Assembly: GCA_018613055.1 (NCBI GenBank)
Contig: JAGGQZ010000013.1
Location: forward strand, 496,001-560,000
Reading direction: 5' to 3'
Source: Chryseobacterium sp. ISL-80
Lineage (GTDB): Bacteria; Bacillota; Bacilli; Bacillales; Cytobacillaceae
DNA length: 64,000 nt
Both the position numbers and the translations under genes were made by a program. How positions within the stretch are numbered: position 1 is the first letter of the stretch; the number at the start of each line of letters is the position of its first letter. Of the stretch, positions 1 through 8,824 are shown piece after piece. The notes beneath the pieces were generated by a model. The model was not told the origin of the DNA. It saw only the letters and a program-made list of their open reading frames with translations, and did not search any database.

Positions 1-798
1 GAGGAAAGAATGAACCAGTTGTCAGAAGAAGAAATCAACAATGGAAAAGCCGTTGCCGATTCAATCGCTGAATATGCAATTGAGTGTTCAATGAATAAAG
101 TATTCGCAACTGAGACACTTGATTATGTTGTTGATGAAGGCGTCCAGATCCACGGTGGATACGGCTTCATGCAAGAGTATGAAATCGAAAGAGCTTACCG
201 TGATTCAAGGATCAACCGTATTTTTGAAGGAACAAATGAAATCAACCGTCTTCTTGTACCGGGAACATTCCTGCGCAAGGCAATGAAAGGCGAGCTGCCA
301 TTATTGCAAAAAGCACAGCAGCTTCAGGAAGAACTGATGATGCTAATGCCAGAAGAGCCAGGCGATGAGCCACTTGCACAGGAAAAATATCTTGTGAAAA
401 ACGCGAAGAAGATCGGCTTGCTTGCAGCTGGATTAGCAGCACAGAAATTCGGGAAAGCTCTGGAAAAAGAACAGGAAATCCTCGTCAATATCGCAGATAT
501 CATCTCAAATGCGTATTCAATGGAATCTGCAGTTCTTCGTACAGAAAAAGCAATCGCAAAAGATGGCGTAGAGAAGAGCAAGCAAAAGCTTCTTTACACA
601 CAAATCTTCTGCCAGGAAGCATTCAATGAAATCGAGCGAGACGCAAAGGAAACACTTGTGGCTACAGAAGAAGGCGACGCACTTCGCATGCTGACTTCCG
701 CATTGCGCAAGTTCACAAGACACACTCCAATCAACGTCATCGCGAAGAAGCGTGAAGCAGCTGAAAAGCTGATCGATGCAGAACGCTTTATCGTTTAA
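1..798 (+). CDS. fadE: Acyl-CoA dehydrogenase, C-terminal part (5' end outside window)
   Basis: The frame is open from base 1, so this is the last 265 residues of a longer protein; the family is about 590 residues in Bacillus. It oxidises acyl-CoA to enoyl-CoA with FAD in the first step of beta-oxidation. The visible signature is the IHGGYGFMQEYEIERAYRD stretch followed by IFEGTNEINR, whose Glu is the catalytic base in this superfamily, then the extra C-terminal helical domain of the long Bacillus type. The ATG at 10 is internal, not a start. The next genes (yusI, gcvH, yusG, yusF, yusE) match the order downstream of fadE in B. subtilis. Confidence 0.93.
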   Translation, partial: EERMNQLSEEEINNGKAVADSIAEYAIECSMNKVFATETLDYVVDEGVQIHGGYGFMQEYEIERAYRDSRINRIFEGTNEINRLLVPGTFLRKAMKGELPLLQKAQQLQEELMMLMPEEPGDEPLAQEKYLVKNAKKIGLLAAGLAAQKFGKALEKEQEILVNIADIISNAYSMESAVLRTEKAIAKDGVEKSKQKLLYTQIFCQEAFNEIERDAKETLVATEEGDALRMLTSALRKFTRHTPINVIAKKREAAEKLIDAERFIV

Positions 799-813
799 AA
801 ACTGATTTAACCG

Positions 814-846
814 AACACTCCTTTCCATTCCGGGAGGAGTGTTTTT
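814..846 (+). terminator. Intrinsic terminator of fadE
   Basis: Eight-base-pair stem ACACTCCT/AGGAGTGT (815-822 and 835-842) followed by a T tract, 16 bases after the stop codon. Confidence 0.85.
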
Positions 847-1017
847 GCTAATCTTTTTAAAAAGGCAGGATTTTTGCAAACATTGTTGAATTTAATAAAA
901 GGATGTTAAAATTAAAGGGTTGATCAGGCACTGAATGATAGTATTTCACCTTGATAATATGTTACTATCCGTTTAGAGGGTTTAATCTATGGGATACTAG
1001 CAAAGGGTGGTGAAATC

Positions 1018-1374
1018 ATGGAAAAAACGTTTTATTGGTACCCTAAATGTGGTACATGCAGGAATGCGAAGAAATGGCTGGACCAGCATGAAGTTGCCTA
1101 TAACGAAGTACATATTGTAGAAAATCCGCCATCCCAGTCACAGCTGGAAGAAATGTTGGAGAAAAGCGGCCTCGAAATCAAGAAGTTTTTTAACACAAGC
1201 GGCCAAAAATATCGTGAGCTTGGGTTGAAAGACAAGGTCAAGACGGCTTCCAGTAGTGAATTGCTGGAACTGCTGGCATCTGACGGTATGCTCATCAAAC
1301 GCCCGCTGATGACAGATGGCGAAAAAGTGACCGTTGGTTTCAAAGAAGATGAGTATGAAAAAGCATGGCTGTAA
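1018..1374 (+). CDS. yusI: ArsC/Spx-family thioredoxin-fold protein YusI
   Basis: A 118-residue protein of the arsenate reductase/Spx family. The N-terminal beta strand is followed by the redox motif C11-G-T-C14, as in Spx-like proteins. The length fits. Its partner is unknown; ArsC-like proteins use thiol chemistry, but the family contains many members without arsenate reductase activity, so no substrate is assigned. The start is ATG after a GGGTGG ribosome-binding site. It lies between fadE and gcvH, as in B. subtilis. Confidence 0.85.
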   Translation: MEKTFYWYPKCGTCRNAKKWLDQHEVAYNEVHIVENPPSQSQLEEMLEKSGLEIKKFFNTSGQKYRELGLKDKVKTASSSELLELLASDGMLIKRPLMTDGEKVTVGFKEDEYEKAWL

Positions 1375-1427
1375 TTTTGGTCCCATCGATATTAATCGAT
1401 AGAGATATACAATTGGAGGGATAGTCA

Positions 1428-1808
1428 ATGAATACACCAAAAGATTTACGTTATTCAGCAGAACACGAATGGGTAAAAGTTGAAGGAGAAAAGGTTCGCG
1501 TGGGCATTACTGATTTCGCGCAATCCGAGCTAGGTGACATCGTATTCGTCGAACTTCCAGAAGTCGGAGACGAGATCACTCTGGACCAGCCTTTTGGAAG
1601 CGTTGAATCAGTAAAGACCGTATCTGAGCTATATGCACCAGTGAGCGGCAAGGTTGTTGAAATCAACGAAGAACTGAACGACAGCCCTGAATTCGTTAAC
1701 GAATCTCCATATGAAAAAGCATGGATGATTACAGTTGAACTGACAGACAGCAGTGAAGTAGAAAAGCTGATGACACCAGAACAATACGAAGAAATGATCA
1801 AAGAATAA
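1428..1808 (+). CDS. gcvH: Glycine cleavage system H protein
   Basis: A 126-residue lipoyl carrier protein. It shuttles the aminomethyl intermediate between the P, T and L proteins of the glycine cleavage system. In Bacillus it is also the relay from which octanoyl/lipoyl groups pass to other lipoate enzymes. The lipoyl attachment lysine is K63 within [12 protein letters not shown]. Start ATG follows TTGGAGGG. The P and T proteins are not in this window, which is usual in Bacilli. Lipoyl synthase (lipA) lies 26 kb away in this window. Confidence 0.95.
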   Translation: MNTPKDLRYSAEHEWVKVEGEKVRVGITDFAQSELGDIVFVELPEVGDEITLDQPFGSVESVKTVSELYAPVSGKVVEINEELNDSPEFVNESPYEKAWMITVELTDSSEVEKLMTPEQYEEMIKE

Positions 1809-1818
1809 GATTCGCCGA

Positions 1819-1845
1819 CGCCTTGAGCTTTCAAGGCGTTTTTCA
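1819..1845 (+). terminator. Intrinsic terminator of gcvH
   Basis: Nine-base-pair stem ACGCCTTGA/TCAAGGCGT with a four-base loop, then TTTTT. Confidence 0.88.
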
Positions 1846-1942
1846 TTTCCCACTCTTGAAAAACTCCTTCATTTTTCCATCACTTCATTCCAGCAGTTCG
1901 GACAAACTAATGTTAATGACTATTTAAAAAGGGTGAAAAATC

Positions 1943-2182
1943 ATGGCGTTGAACCAGCAAAAAGTTGAAATCACAGACAGGGTAACAGGAAAACTGGAAA
2001 ATGGCCAGATTCGACTTTACCTTGAAAATGAGCCTATTGGAAACATCCAGCTTCCAGAAGGTATCCAGATGAAACTGGATCATCATTATGAAGCGGAACA
2101 GAATAAGATTTACCAGCATGTATCAGTACCGGACCAATCAGAGCCACGGTACACTGATTGTGACGAAGGCGGCTGGTGCTAA
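1943..2182 (+). CDS. yusG: Conserved hypothetical protein YusG
   Basis: A 79-residue soluble protein without recognised catalytic motifs, matching YusG (a DUF2553-type family) by length and by position directly after gcvH. It is mostly beta-forming and ends in an acidic, Cys-containing tail (TDCDEGGWC). The ribosome-binding site is AAAGGGTG. Function is unknown; the neighbourhood does not prove a link to glycine cleavage because a terminator separates them. Confidence 0.75.
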   Translation: MALNQQKVEITDRVTGKLENGQIRLYLENEPIGNIQLPEGIQMKLDHHYEAEQNKIYQHVSVPDQSEPRYTDCDEGGWC

Positions 2183-2188
2183 AAAGGA

Positions 2189-2217
2189 ACAGCGGCCAGC
2201 CTGGCCGCTGTTTTTTT
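2189..2217 (+). terminator. Intrinsic terminator of yusG
   Basis: Strong GC-rich stem ACAGCGGCC/GGCCGCTGT (2189-2197, 2203-2211) plus seven T. Nothing further is recognised in the roughly 200 bases before yusF. Confidence 0.9.
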
Positions 2218-2427
2218 AGCTGTTATCTGGTAAAGTCAGGAATAAAATCAAGGTACGGCACATAGAATTCCTTTTACTACCTGTTGAAGTTCATAGTGGA
2301 CTAAATCTTTGCAATCTCCGAAAGAAACAGTAACAATAGAATTAATACAAGTAAACAGCACAATTTATTTAATAATGTTTATAATGTTGTAAAGTAATTA
2401 TTTTCTGGTGCATAGGTGGTTATGGCG

Positions 2428-2778
2428 ATGGACGAAAATCACAAGGTGATCATAGTAGAAGGTTCGTCAGACAAAAAGAAAGTACAGACCGTGCTGAAGG
2501 AGCCAGTGGAAATAATCTGCACGAATGGGACGATCGGCGTTTCAAAGCTTGATGAGCTGATTGATTCGCTTTTTGATAGAGATGTCTATATCCTCGTAGA
2601 TGCAGATGCATCAGGCGAAAAGCTGAGAAAGCAATTTAAAAGGGAATTTCCTGAGGCGAACCATCTTTACATTGACAGGATGTACCGGGAAGTGGCAACC
2701 GCACCGGAAAACCACCTGGCTACTGTTTTAATCGGAGCAAATATTGATGTTCATGCAGAGTACTTAGAAAAAGGATGA
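2428..2778 (+). CDS. yusF: Toprim-domain protein YusF
   Basis: About 116 residues forming a stand-alone Toprim fold. The motifs are IIVEGSSDKK near the N-terminus (catalytic-type Glu) and LVDADASGEKLRK (DxD). Small Toprim proteins of this type resemble the nicking/primase domain of RNase M5, but the substrate of YusF is unknown. The frame also offers GTG at 2416 and ATG at 2422; ATG 2428 is preferred because AGGTGG at 2414-2419 is then eight bases upstream. Five bases separate it from yusE, so the two are probably cotranscribed. Confidence 0.82.
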   Translation: MDENHKVIIVEGSSDKKKVQTVLKEPVEIICTNGTIGVSKLDELIDSLFDRDVYILVDADASGEKLRKQFKREFPEANHLYIDRMYREVATAPENHLATVLIGANIDVHAEYLEKG

Positions 2779-2783
2779 CTTAA

Positions 2784-3095
2784 ATGGAAGACTGGACCAG
2801 GACTGATATCGAAACATTCCTTGCCGAAAAACAAACAGGGTACCTATACTTTTACACACCAATGTGCGGAACCTGTCAGGTAGCAAGCAAGATGCTGACA
2901 GTGATTGAACAGCTCCTGCCTGATCTCCCATCAGGGAAAGCCGATTTGAACTTCCTGCCTGAAATGGCAGAACGTTTTGAAATAGAAAGTGTACCATGTC
3001 TTTTTGTCTTGAGAAATGGTGTGGTACAGGAGAAAATCTATGCTTTTCATTCTGTTCCGTATCTTTTTGAAAAATTGAAAGAGTTGAAAGGGTAA
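2784..3095 (+). CDS. yusE: Thioredoxin-like protein YusE
   Basis: A 103-residue thioredoxin-fold protein with active-site C28-G-T-C31 and the cis-proline in SVPC (Pro71). The CGTC dipeptide differs from the CGPC of housekeeping thioredoxin, which suggests another redox potential or partner. No signal peptide, so cytosolic. The ribosome-binding site (AAAGGATG) overlaps the end of yusF, indicating translational coupling. Confidence 0.86.
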   Translation: MEDWTRTDIETFLAEKQTGYLYFYTPMCGTCQVASKMLTVIEQLLPDLPSGKADLNFLPEMAERFEIESVPCLFVLRNGVVQEKIYAFHSVPYLFEKLKELKG

Positions 3096-3100
3096 TTAGA

Positions 3101-3126
3101 AACGGCTTGGCCGTTTTTTTTTTTTT
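3101..3126 (+). terminator. Intrinsic terminator of yusFE
   Basis: Stem AACGGC/GCCGTT with a three-base loop, followed by an uninterrupted run of T. Confidence 0.85.
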
Positions 3127-3269
3127 GGGCTTTGGCTAGTGAAAAAATTCTAATTCCCCGTTCAAATCTTATGGATCATAACGAAAAGAGACAACCTTGA
3201 AAAACATTTACATTTCATACCAAACGGTTTATATTTAGAGTATCGAAATAACCGAGGAGCGAAATAAAA

Positions 3270-4535
3270 ATGGCTCTTTATCAAGAATGGGCAGACCAAA
3301 TCAAAAGCTATAATCGCAACATAAAGTTGACCTTCCTGGCAAACATACTCACTCAAATTGGGCTGGGGATTTTTATGGTGATTTATAATTTCTACATACG
3401 AGAGCTGGGATTCAATGAACTGGTTAACGGGAAAGTGATTTCGATGACCTCTCTTGCAACGGCACTGGTACTCATTCCGGCAGGGGTTATGAGTGACAGG
3501 GCTGGCCGGAAAAAGCTGATGCTGTTTGGAGCAATCTCGACAGGGATGATTTTATTTACACGGAGCATGGTTGAGACCCAGGCACTGTTGATCCTGTTTG
3601 CATTTGGTACTGGTCTTGCGTCCGCTTTTATCCAGGTTTCCATCATTCCGTGGCTGGCAGAAAACTCCCAACCTGAACAGCGTGTGCATCTCTTCAGCAT
3701 TCACTTTGCGGCAATGACAGCGGCCAATGTTGTCGGAAGCCTTTTGGGAGGGATCCTTACAGATGTGTTTTCTTTGTTCCTCCCTGAATTGGAGAGTATC
3801 CGTTTCACGCTGGTCGCTGGTTCCGCACTGTTTCTGGCCGCACTTCTTCCCATTGCCCGGCTTAGGGAAGTACGGACAGAAAAACGGACCGACAGAAAGT
3901 TCATGGATTTAAAAAGAGGAATCCCATATAAAGCGAGCCTTAAAATCATCATTCTATTTGCTGTCGCACAGCTGATGATCGGTTTCGGTGCTGGCTTGGT
4001 CATCCCATACTTGAATCTTTACTTCGCTGACCGGTTCATGGCATCCAATTCACTAATTGGTCTGGTCATTTCACTTGGACAGGGAGCAACTGCAGTAGCC
4101 ATGATCATTGGTCCGATGGTGGTGCGCAAGCTTGGGGAAGTGAAAGCAGTCGTTGTCCTGCAAATGCTCTCCCTCCCGTTTTTGCTGCTTACTGCTTACA
4201 CACAGCATTTCTGGCTTGCTGCCCTTGGCTTTTTATTTCGACAGGCCCTTATGAACGCAGGGAATCCCATTCAAATGTCGTTAATGATGTCGAAGGTTGA
4301 TGATTCAATGAAAGGATTGGCCAACTCTGTGAATCAAATGGTATTTAATCTTGGATGGGCGATTATGGGACCGGTTTCGACCGGAATCGTTTTGAAATAC
4401 GGTTCCTACTGGGGATATGCGACGGTTTTCACCATCACTGCAGGTCTTTATTTAGTCGGGTCATCTTACTTCTTCTTTGTATTCAAGACAATGGACAAAA
4501 CAAAATCCGTCATCTCAGCCACTAAGCCAGCTTAA
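3270..4535 (+). CDS. Major facilitator superfamily transporter
   Basis: A 421-residue integral membrane protein with about twelve hydrophobic segments. The MFS signature is in the loop after TM2 (GVMSDRAGRKKLM), and a central cytoplasmic loop is basic (LREVRTEKRTDRK). The family exports or imports small molecules using ion gradients. The substrate cannot be read from sequence; overall it resembles drug or sugar efflux-type MFS proteins. Start ATG after GAGGAG. It is a single-gene unit with its own terminator and is not part of the B. subtilis yus order. Confidence 0.85.
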   Translation: MALYQEWADQIKSYNRNIKLTFLANILTQIGLGIFMVIYNFYIRELGFNELVNGKVISMTSLATALVLIPAGVMSDRAGRKKLMLFGAISTGMILFTRSMVETQALLILFAFGTGLASAFIQVSIIPWLAENSQPEQRVHLFSIHFAAMTAANVVGSLLGGILTDVFSLFLPELESIRFTLVAGSALFLAALLPIARLREVRTEKRTDRKFMDLKRGIPYKASLKIIILFAVAQLMIGFGAGLVIPYLNLYFADRFMASNSLIGLVISLGQGATAVAMIIGPMVVRKLGEVKAVVVLQMLSLPFLLLTAYTQHFWLAALGFLFRQALMNAGNPIQMSLMMSKVDDSMKGLANSVNQMVFNLGWAIMGPVSTGIVLKYGSYWGYATVFTITAGLYLVGSSYFFFVFKTMDKTKSVISATKPA

Positions 4536-4571
4536 TTACTGTATTTCTTTGGATATATTTCTCGGGAAATG

Positions 4572-4613
4572 AAAGACAATGGCGAAATATCATTCGTTAT
4601 TGTCTTTTTTTAT
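4572..4613 (+). terminator. Intrinsic terminator of the MFS gene
   Basis: Fifteen-base-pair hairpin starting AAAGACAAT and closing ATTGTCTTT, with two internal G-T pairs, then TTTTT. Confidence 0.8.
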
Positions 4614-4718
4614 GTTTGTTATGTTGTTAACCGCTTATTAGCGAAGTATTTGTCGAAGGATTCCAACAGGTTTTTCCCCTTGCAAAAAAGAAATAGTTAG
4701 GTAAGGGAGTTGAGCGGC

Positions 4719-5060
4719 ATGCGGGAATCTATTGAACTTTTTGCGAATGAAGTTGGCGGTAAGGCTCATATACTGCAATTGATCAAAAAACTCGATCTTT
4801 GCTTAAAATTACAGTCAGAAAAGGAAGAAGTATACCTGGCATTCAAGGGGGGACGAGCGGAACTCCTAACAAGCAATCTCGGTTCTCAATTCCAGATCAC
4901 AATCATAGGAAGTGAGACCAGCCTTTCTGGACTCTTGAAAGGGGAGTTCAAACTGAGGCAAGGAATCAGATGGGGATATTATTCCGTAGAAGACGGTCCG
5001 TTCAGAGATCTATTGGTCCTGGAGTCGATTTTCTATCTTGCCAGACCAATCTCCGCTTAA
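4719..5060 (+). CDS. Small SCP2-like protein, function unknown
   Basis: About 113 residues: an N-terminal amphipathic helix, then a beta-rich region with the SCP2-like pattern (hydrophobic strands, GEFKLRQGIRWG). SCP2 folds bind lipids, but that role is only an inference here. A TTG at 4710 opens the frame; ATG 4719 is preferred because AAGGGAG lies nine bases before it. Its position between yusE and the methionine genes is that of B. subtilis yusD, to which it may correspond. Confidence 0.6.
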   Translation: MRESIELFANEVGGKAHILQLIKKLDLCLKLQSEKEEVYLAFKGGRAELLTSNLGSQFQITIIGSETSLSGLLKGEFKLRQGIRWGYYSVEDGPFRDLLVLESIFYLARPISA

Positions 5061-5084
5061 TTTATTCTGAAAAATCTTAATATA

Positions 5085-5114
5085 TTGACTTTAAATGCAT
5101 GGAAATGATATTAT
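5085..5114 (+). promoter_or_regulatory. Predicted sigma-A promoter of the first SAM riboswitch
   Basis: TTGACT at 5085-5090, an 18-base spacer and TATTAT at 5109-5114. It ends about 30 bases before the riboswitch. Confidence 0.6.
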
Positions 5115-5144
5115 CACTTTAACGCAATAAAACGAACTGAATAT

Positions 5145-5287
5145 TCTTATCCAGAGAGGCGGAGGGACTGGCCCGATGAAGCCCGGCAACCGGTTGTTAA
5201 ACACGGTGCTAATTCCTGCAGAGTGTAGACTCTGAAAAGATAAGGAGAGTTGATAAATGACCCTCTTCTTAAGAAGAGGGTTTTTTG
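5145..5287 (+). promoter_or_regulatory. SAM-I riboswitch (S-box) with terminator, upstream of metY
   Basis: The conserved S-box core is present: CTTATC...AGAGAGGCGGAGGGAC, GGCCCGATGAAGCCCGGCAACC, GGTGCTAATTCC, and GATAAGG closing P1 with CTTATC. An intrinsic terminator follows at 5261-5287 (CCCTCTTCTT/AAGAAGAGGG, then six T). SAM binding should favour the terminator and switch off the sulfhydrylase gene. Confidence 0.96.
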
Positions 5288-5327
5288 TATCACCTTTCCA
5301 TTAATTTTCAAGATAGGAGAGATGGAG

Positions 5328-6644
5328 ATGGCAAGTGAGCAAAAAAACTACAGAATCGAAACAATTGGTGTCCACGGAGGACAATCACCAGACCCGGTAA
5401 CTGGAGCGAGGGCAGTGCCAATCTACTCAAGCAATGCTTTTCAATTTGAGAACACGGATCATGCAGCCGATTTATTCGCACTCAAGGAGCCTGGCTATAT
5501 TTACTCGCGAATCCATAATCCTACCGTCACGGCACTGGAGGAAAAAGTAGCCTTGCTTGAGGGAGGCGTGGGTGCGCTCGCCCTATCCAGCGGGATGTCT
5601 GCGATTACGATGGCTATTTTGAATATTGCCCATGCAGGGGATGAAATCGTTGCAGCCTCTAACCTGTACGGAGGGACTTACAATCTATTTGCCGTAACCT
5701 TGCCGAAATACGGAATCAACGTTCACCTGGTGGACCCTGATGACCCTGAAAATTTCAGGAAGGCAATTACTCCTAAAACCAAGGCGGTCTACGCGGAAAC
5801 AATCGGAAATCCAAGTCTCAGGGTATTGGATATTGAAGCGGTTGCGGATATTGCCCATGATGCTGGTGTTCCGTTGATCATCGATAATACATTTGCGACT
5901 CCATATCTATGCCGCCCGATTGAACATGGCGCAGACGTCGTCATTCACTCAGCTACCAAGTGGCTTTTAGGAAACGGTACAGTCATGGGTGGAATCATCG
6001 TCGATGGAGGAAAATTCGACTGGAGATCCCCTAAGTACCCTGGTTTCAATGAACCGGACTCCAGCTACCATGATATCGTTTATAGTGAAGCGATTGGGGC
6101 AGCCGCATATATTGTTAAGGCGAGGGTCCAGCTGCTGCGCGACCTTGGCCCGGCCATCAGCCCGCAGAGTGCCTTCCAATTCAATCTTGGAATCGAAACA
6201 TTGCATGTCCGCATGAAAGAGCATGTCGCCAATACGCGTAAAATAGTAGACTATCTTGAGTCACACCCAGCTGTTACCTGGGTCACCTACCCTGGACATG
6301 ACTCTCACCCTGATAAGCATTTGGCAGACCGCTACCTTCCAAAAGGTGCAGGATCAGTTGTGGTATTTGGCATCGAGGGCGGCAGGGAAGCTGGAGCAAA
6401 ACTGATCAACTCATTGACACTATGGTCCCATGTTGCCAATGTCGGCGATGCGAAGAGCCTGGTTATCCACCCTGCAAGCACAACACATCAGCAACTTGAT
6501 TCAGATGGACTTAAAGCAGCAGGAGTACCGGAGGATCTGATCCGTCTTTCTGTCGGGATTGAAAATGTTGAGGACATCATTGAAGACCTCGAGCAGGCGA
6601 TCGAAAAAGCAACTGGAGTACCAGGAGTCACGGCAAGAGCGTAA
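5328..6644 (+). CDS. metY: O-acetylhomoserine sulfhydrylase (aminocarboxypropyltransferase)
   Basis: A PLP enzyme of the Cys/Met metabolism family, 438 residues, which makes homocysteine from O-acetylhomoserine and sulfide. PLP Lys is K211 in HSATKW; substrate-side motifs are SGMSAI and SVGIENVEDI near the C-terminus. Its length favours MetY over the shorter cystathionine synthases/lyases (about 380 residues). The frame opens at TTG 5250, but that codon lies before the riboswitch terminator; ATG 5328 has AGGAGAG seven bases upstream. Expression is gated by the S-box. Confidence 0.93.
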   Translation: MASEQKNYRIETIGVHGGQSPDPVTGARAVPIYSSNAFQFENTDHAADLFALKEPGYIYSRIHNPTVTALEEKVALLEGGVGALALSSGMSAITMAILNIAHAGDEIVAASNLYGGTYNLFAVTLPKYGINVHLVDPDDPENFRKAITPKTKAVYAETIGNPSLRVLDIEAVADIAHDAGVPLIIDNTFATPYLCRPIEHGADVVIHSATKWLLGNGTVMGGIIVDGGKFDWRSPKYPGFNEPDSSYHDIVYSEAIGAAAYIVKARVQLLRDLGPAISPQSAFQFNLGIETLHVRMKEHVANTRKIVDYLESHPAVTWVTYPGHDSHPDKHLADRYLPKGAGSVVVFGIEGGREAGAKLINSLTLWSHVANVGDAKSLVIHPASTTHQQLDSDGLKAAGVPEDLIRLSVGIENVEDIIEDLEQAIEKATGVPGVTARA

Positions 6645-6682
6645 AATCCAGGACCTGCCAAAAGTATTTGAAAATAATTTTA

Positions 6683-6712
6683 TTGACACCCTTTTTTATT
6701 ACATGCTACAAT
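6683..6712 (+). promoter_or_regulatory. Predicted sigma-A promoter of the metNPQ riboswitch
   Basis: Consensus TTGACA at 6683-6688, an 18-base spacer and TACAAT at 6707-6712. Confidence 0.72.
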
Positions 6713-6753
6713 CACTTTCGTAACTTAAAACCGATTCTATAATTTAATAGCGT

Positions 6754-6923
6754 GCTCTTATCAAGAGAGGTGGAGGGAAGTGCCCGATGAAGCCCGGCAA
6801 CCGTCAGTAAGCTTGCTTATCTGAAACGGTGCCAATTCACTCAAAGCTGATGGCTTTGGCAGATGAGAGAAAGGATACAGCCTACGATTATGCCTTTCTG
6901 CTTATTTGCAGAAAGGCTTTTTT
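6754..6923 (+). promoter_or_regulatory. SAM-I riboswitch (S-box) with terminator, upstream of metNPQ
   Basis: Second S-box: CTCTTATC pairs with GATGAGAG to form P1, and the core TGCCCGATGAAGCCCGGCAA and GGTGCCAATTC are present. The terminator is GCCTTTCTGC/GCAGAAAGGC at 6892-6917 followed by six T. About 200 bases between this terminator and metN hold no other feature I can identify. Confidence 0.95.
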
Positions 6924-7123
6924 ATTGCCGAATCGATCCAATACGATCCTGAGGTGTTTTTTACAAGAGTATTTTCTTCCCGGAAGGAGCACCCATTTTA
7001 CCTGAAGTTTGAATTTTTTCGCTTAGGGAATGGGAAACTAGATTGATAACCTTCTTATTAGGATGGAAGATTTAATGGTTTATTGAGTTTAGAATATAGT
7101 TGTTGCAAAAGAGGGGGAGTCAA

Positions 7124-8149
7124 TTGATAACGATAAAAAAAGCCAGAAAGATTTATCCTTCAAAAAAAGGCGAAGTTAAAGCGGTAGATGATGTCAACCT
7201 TGAAGTGAAAGAAGGCGAAATCTTTGGCGTCATTGGATATAGCGGCGCAGGTAAAAGCACATTGATCCGCATGTTGAATGGTCTTGAAATCCCAACTTCA
7301 GGTTCTGTCGTTGTGGCAGGCAGGGAAGTTTCAAGGATCAAGGGTGCGGAATTAAGGAAAGCAAGACAGGAAATCAGCATGATTTTCCAGCATTTCAACC
7401 TTCTCTGGTCAAGGACGGTTGCAGATAATATTGCATTCCCTCTTGAGATTGCAGGAGTGCCGAAATCCGAGAGAGACAAGAGGGTAAAAGAATTGATCAC
7501 GCTTGTCGGTCTTGAGGGCCGTGGCGATGCTTATCCTTCACAATTAAGCGGCGGGCAGAAGCAGAGGGTCGGGATTGCCAGGGCTCTGGCGAATAATCCG
7601 AAAGTTCTTCTCGGTGACGAAGCGACGTCAGCACTTGACCCGCAGACGACCGACCAGATCCTGGATCTTCTCGTTGATATCAATAAGAGGCTGGGGCTTA
7701 CCATCGTCCTGATTACTCATGAAATGCATGTCATCCGTAAAATTTGTCACCGGGTTGCAGTCATGGAGGGCGGAAAGATCGTTGAGACCGGGCCGGTATT
7801 GGATGTGTTCAAGAACCCGCAGCAGCCAATTACGAAAAGATTTGTCCAGCAGGTGACTGAACCGGAGGAAACAAAGGAAACAGTAGACCATTTACTTGAG
7901 CGATATCCGCATGGACGGGTCATCCAGCTGACATTCGTAGGAGAAGGGGTCGAACAGCCGCTGATCACCAATCTAATCCGCAAATATGCCATCACGGTCA
8001 ATATTGTGCAGGGGAAAATTTCTCAGACACAAAGCGGATCGTATGGAACCTTGTTCATCCATCTTGATGGTGAAGAGGAAGAGCTGGCCCGTGCGATAGA
8101 ATTTATCGGCCAGCATGAAGTCGGCGTGGAGGTGATTTCGAATGGCTGA
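7124..8149 (+). CDS. metN: Methionine ABC importer, ATP-binding subunit
   Basis: A 341-residue ATPase of the methionine uptake (MUT) family. Walker A is GYSGAGKST (38-46), the signature is LSGGQKQR and Walker B is VLLGDEATSALD. The C-terminal 90 residues form the ACT-like NIL domain that binds methionine and feedback-inhibits transport. TTG at 7124 is chosen because AGGGGGAG precedes it and this gives the usual length; an upstream TTG at 7100 lacks a ribosome-binding site. It overlaps metP by eight bases. Confidence 0.95.
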   Translation: MITIKKARKIYPSKKGEVKAVDDVNLEVKEGEIFGVIGYSGAGKSTLIRMLNGLEIPTSGSVVVAGREVSRIKGAELRKARQEISMIFQHFNLLWSRTVADNIAFPLEIAGVPKSERDKRVKELITLVGLEGRGDAYPSQLSGGQKQRVGIARALANNPKVLLGDEATSALDPQTTDQILDLLVDINKRLGLTIVLITHEMHVIRKICHRVAVMEGGKIVETGPVLDVFKNPQQPITKRFVQQVTEPEETKETVDHLLERYPHGRVIQLTFVGEGVEQPLITNLIRKYAITVNIVQGKISQTQSGSYGTLFIHLDGEEEELARAIEFIGQHEVGVEVISNG

Positions 8150-8810
8150 AACTTTATTCCCGAATGTCAACTGGGACCGCATGTGGGAGGCGACAGTTGA
8201 GACACTATACATGAGTGCCATTTCCGTTGTCGCTACCTTCATAATTGGAGCCATTCTTGGACTGTTGCTCTTCTTGACATCGAAGGGCAATATATGGGAA
8301 AACAAACCGGTCAATGTCGTACTGAGCGCAGTGGTGAATATTTTCAGATCCATCCCATTCATCATTTTGATCGTCCTTCTGATCCCTTTTACAAAATTGA
8401 TCGTTGGATCAATGATTGGCGAAAATGCCGCATTACCGGCGCTGATTATCGGTTCCGCACCATTTTACGCAAGGATGGTTGAAATCGGTTTGCGTGAAAT
8501 CGATAAAGGAGTCATCGAAGCAGCAAAGTCGATGGGAGCAAAAACGACGACCATCATCTGGAAGGTTCTGTTGCCTGAATCAATGCCTGCATTGGTTTCA
8601 GGCATCACAGTGACCGCGATCGCGCTTGTAAGTTACACGGCGATGGCTGGAGTCATCGGCGCAGGCGGTCTTGGAAACCTTGCCTACATGGAAGGATTCC
8701 AAAGGGGCCGGAATGATGTCACGCTGATGGCGACCATCATTATCTTGATCATTGTATTTTTAATCCAGATTATTGGCGATTCCATCACCAGAAAATTAGA
8801 CAAGAGATAA
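8142..8810 (+). CDS. metP: Methionine ABC importer, permease subunit
   Basis: A 222-residue inner-membrane permease with five predicted transmembrane segments. The EAA loop that docks on the ATPase is EAAKSMGAKTTTIIWKVLLP. It forms the channel of the MetN-MetP-MetQ importer (also called MetI in other species). It overlaps the end of metN and is followed eight bases later by the MetQ ribosome-binding site, so the three genes form one SAM-controlled operon. Confidence 0.95.
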   Translation: MAETLFPNVNWDRMWEATVETLYMSAISVVATFIIGAILGLLLFLTSKGNIWENKPVNVVLSAVVNIFRSIPFIILIVLLIPFTKLIVGSMIGENAALPALIIGSAPFYARMVEIGLREIDKGVIEAAKSMGAKTTTIIWKVLLPESMPALVSGITVTAIALVSYTAMAGVIGAGGLGNLAYMEGFQRGRNDVTLMATIIILIIVFLIQIIGDSITRKLDKR

Positions 8811-8824
8811 AGGAGAGATTGACA

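Noticed and set aside
5250-5327. Upstream TTG start for metY (extra 26 residues)
   Set aside because: The codons lie within the S-box terminator, so they would be absent or untranslated; ATG 5328 has a good ribosome-binding site.
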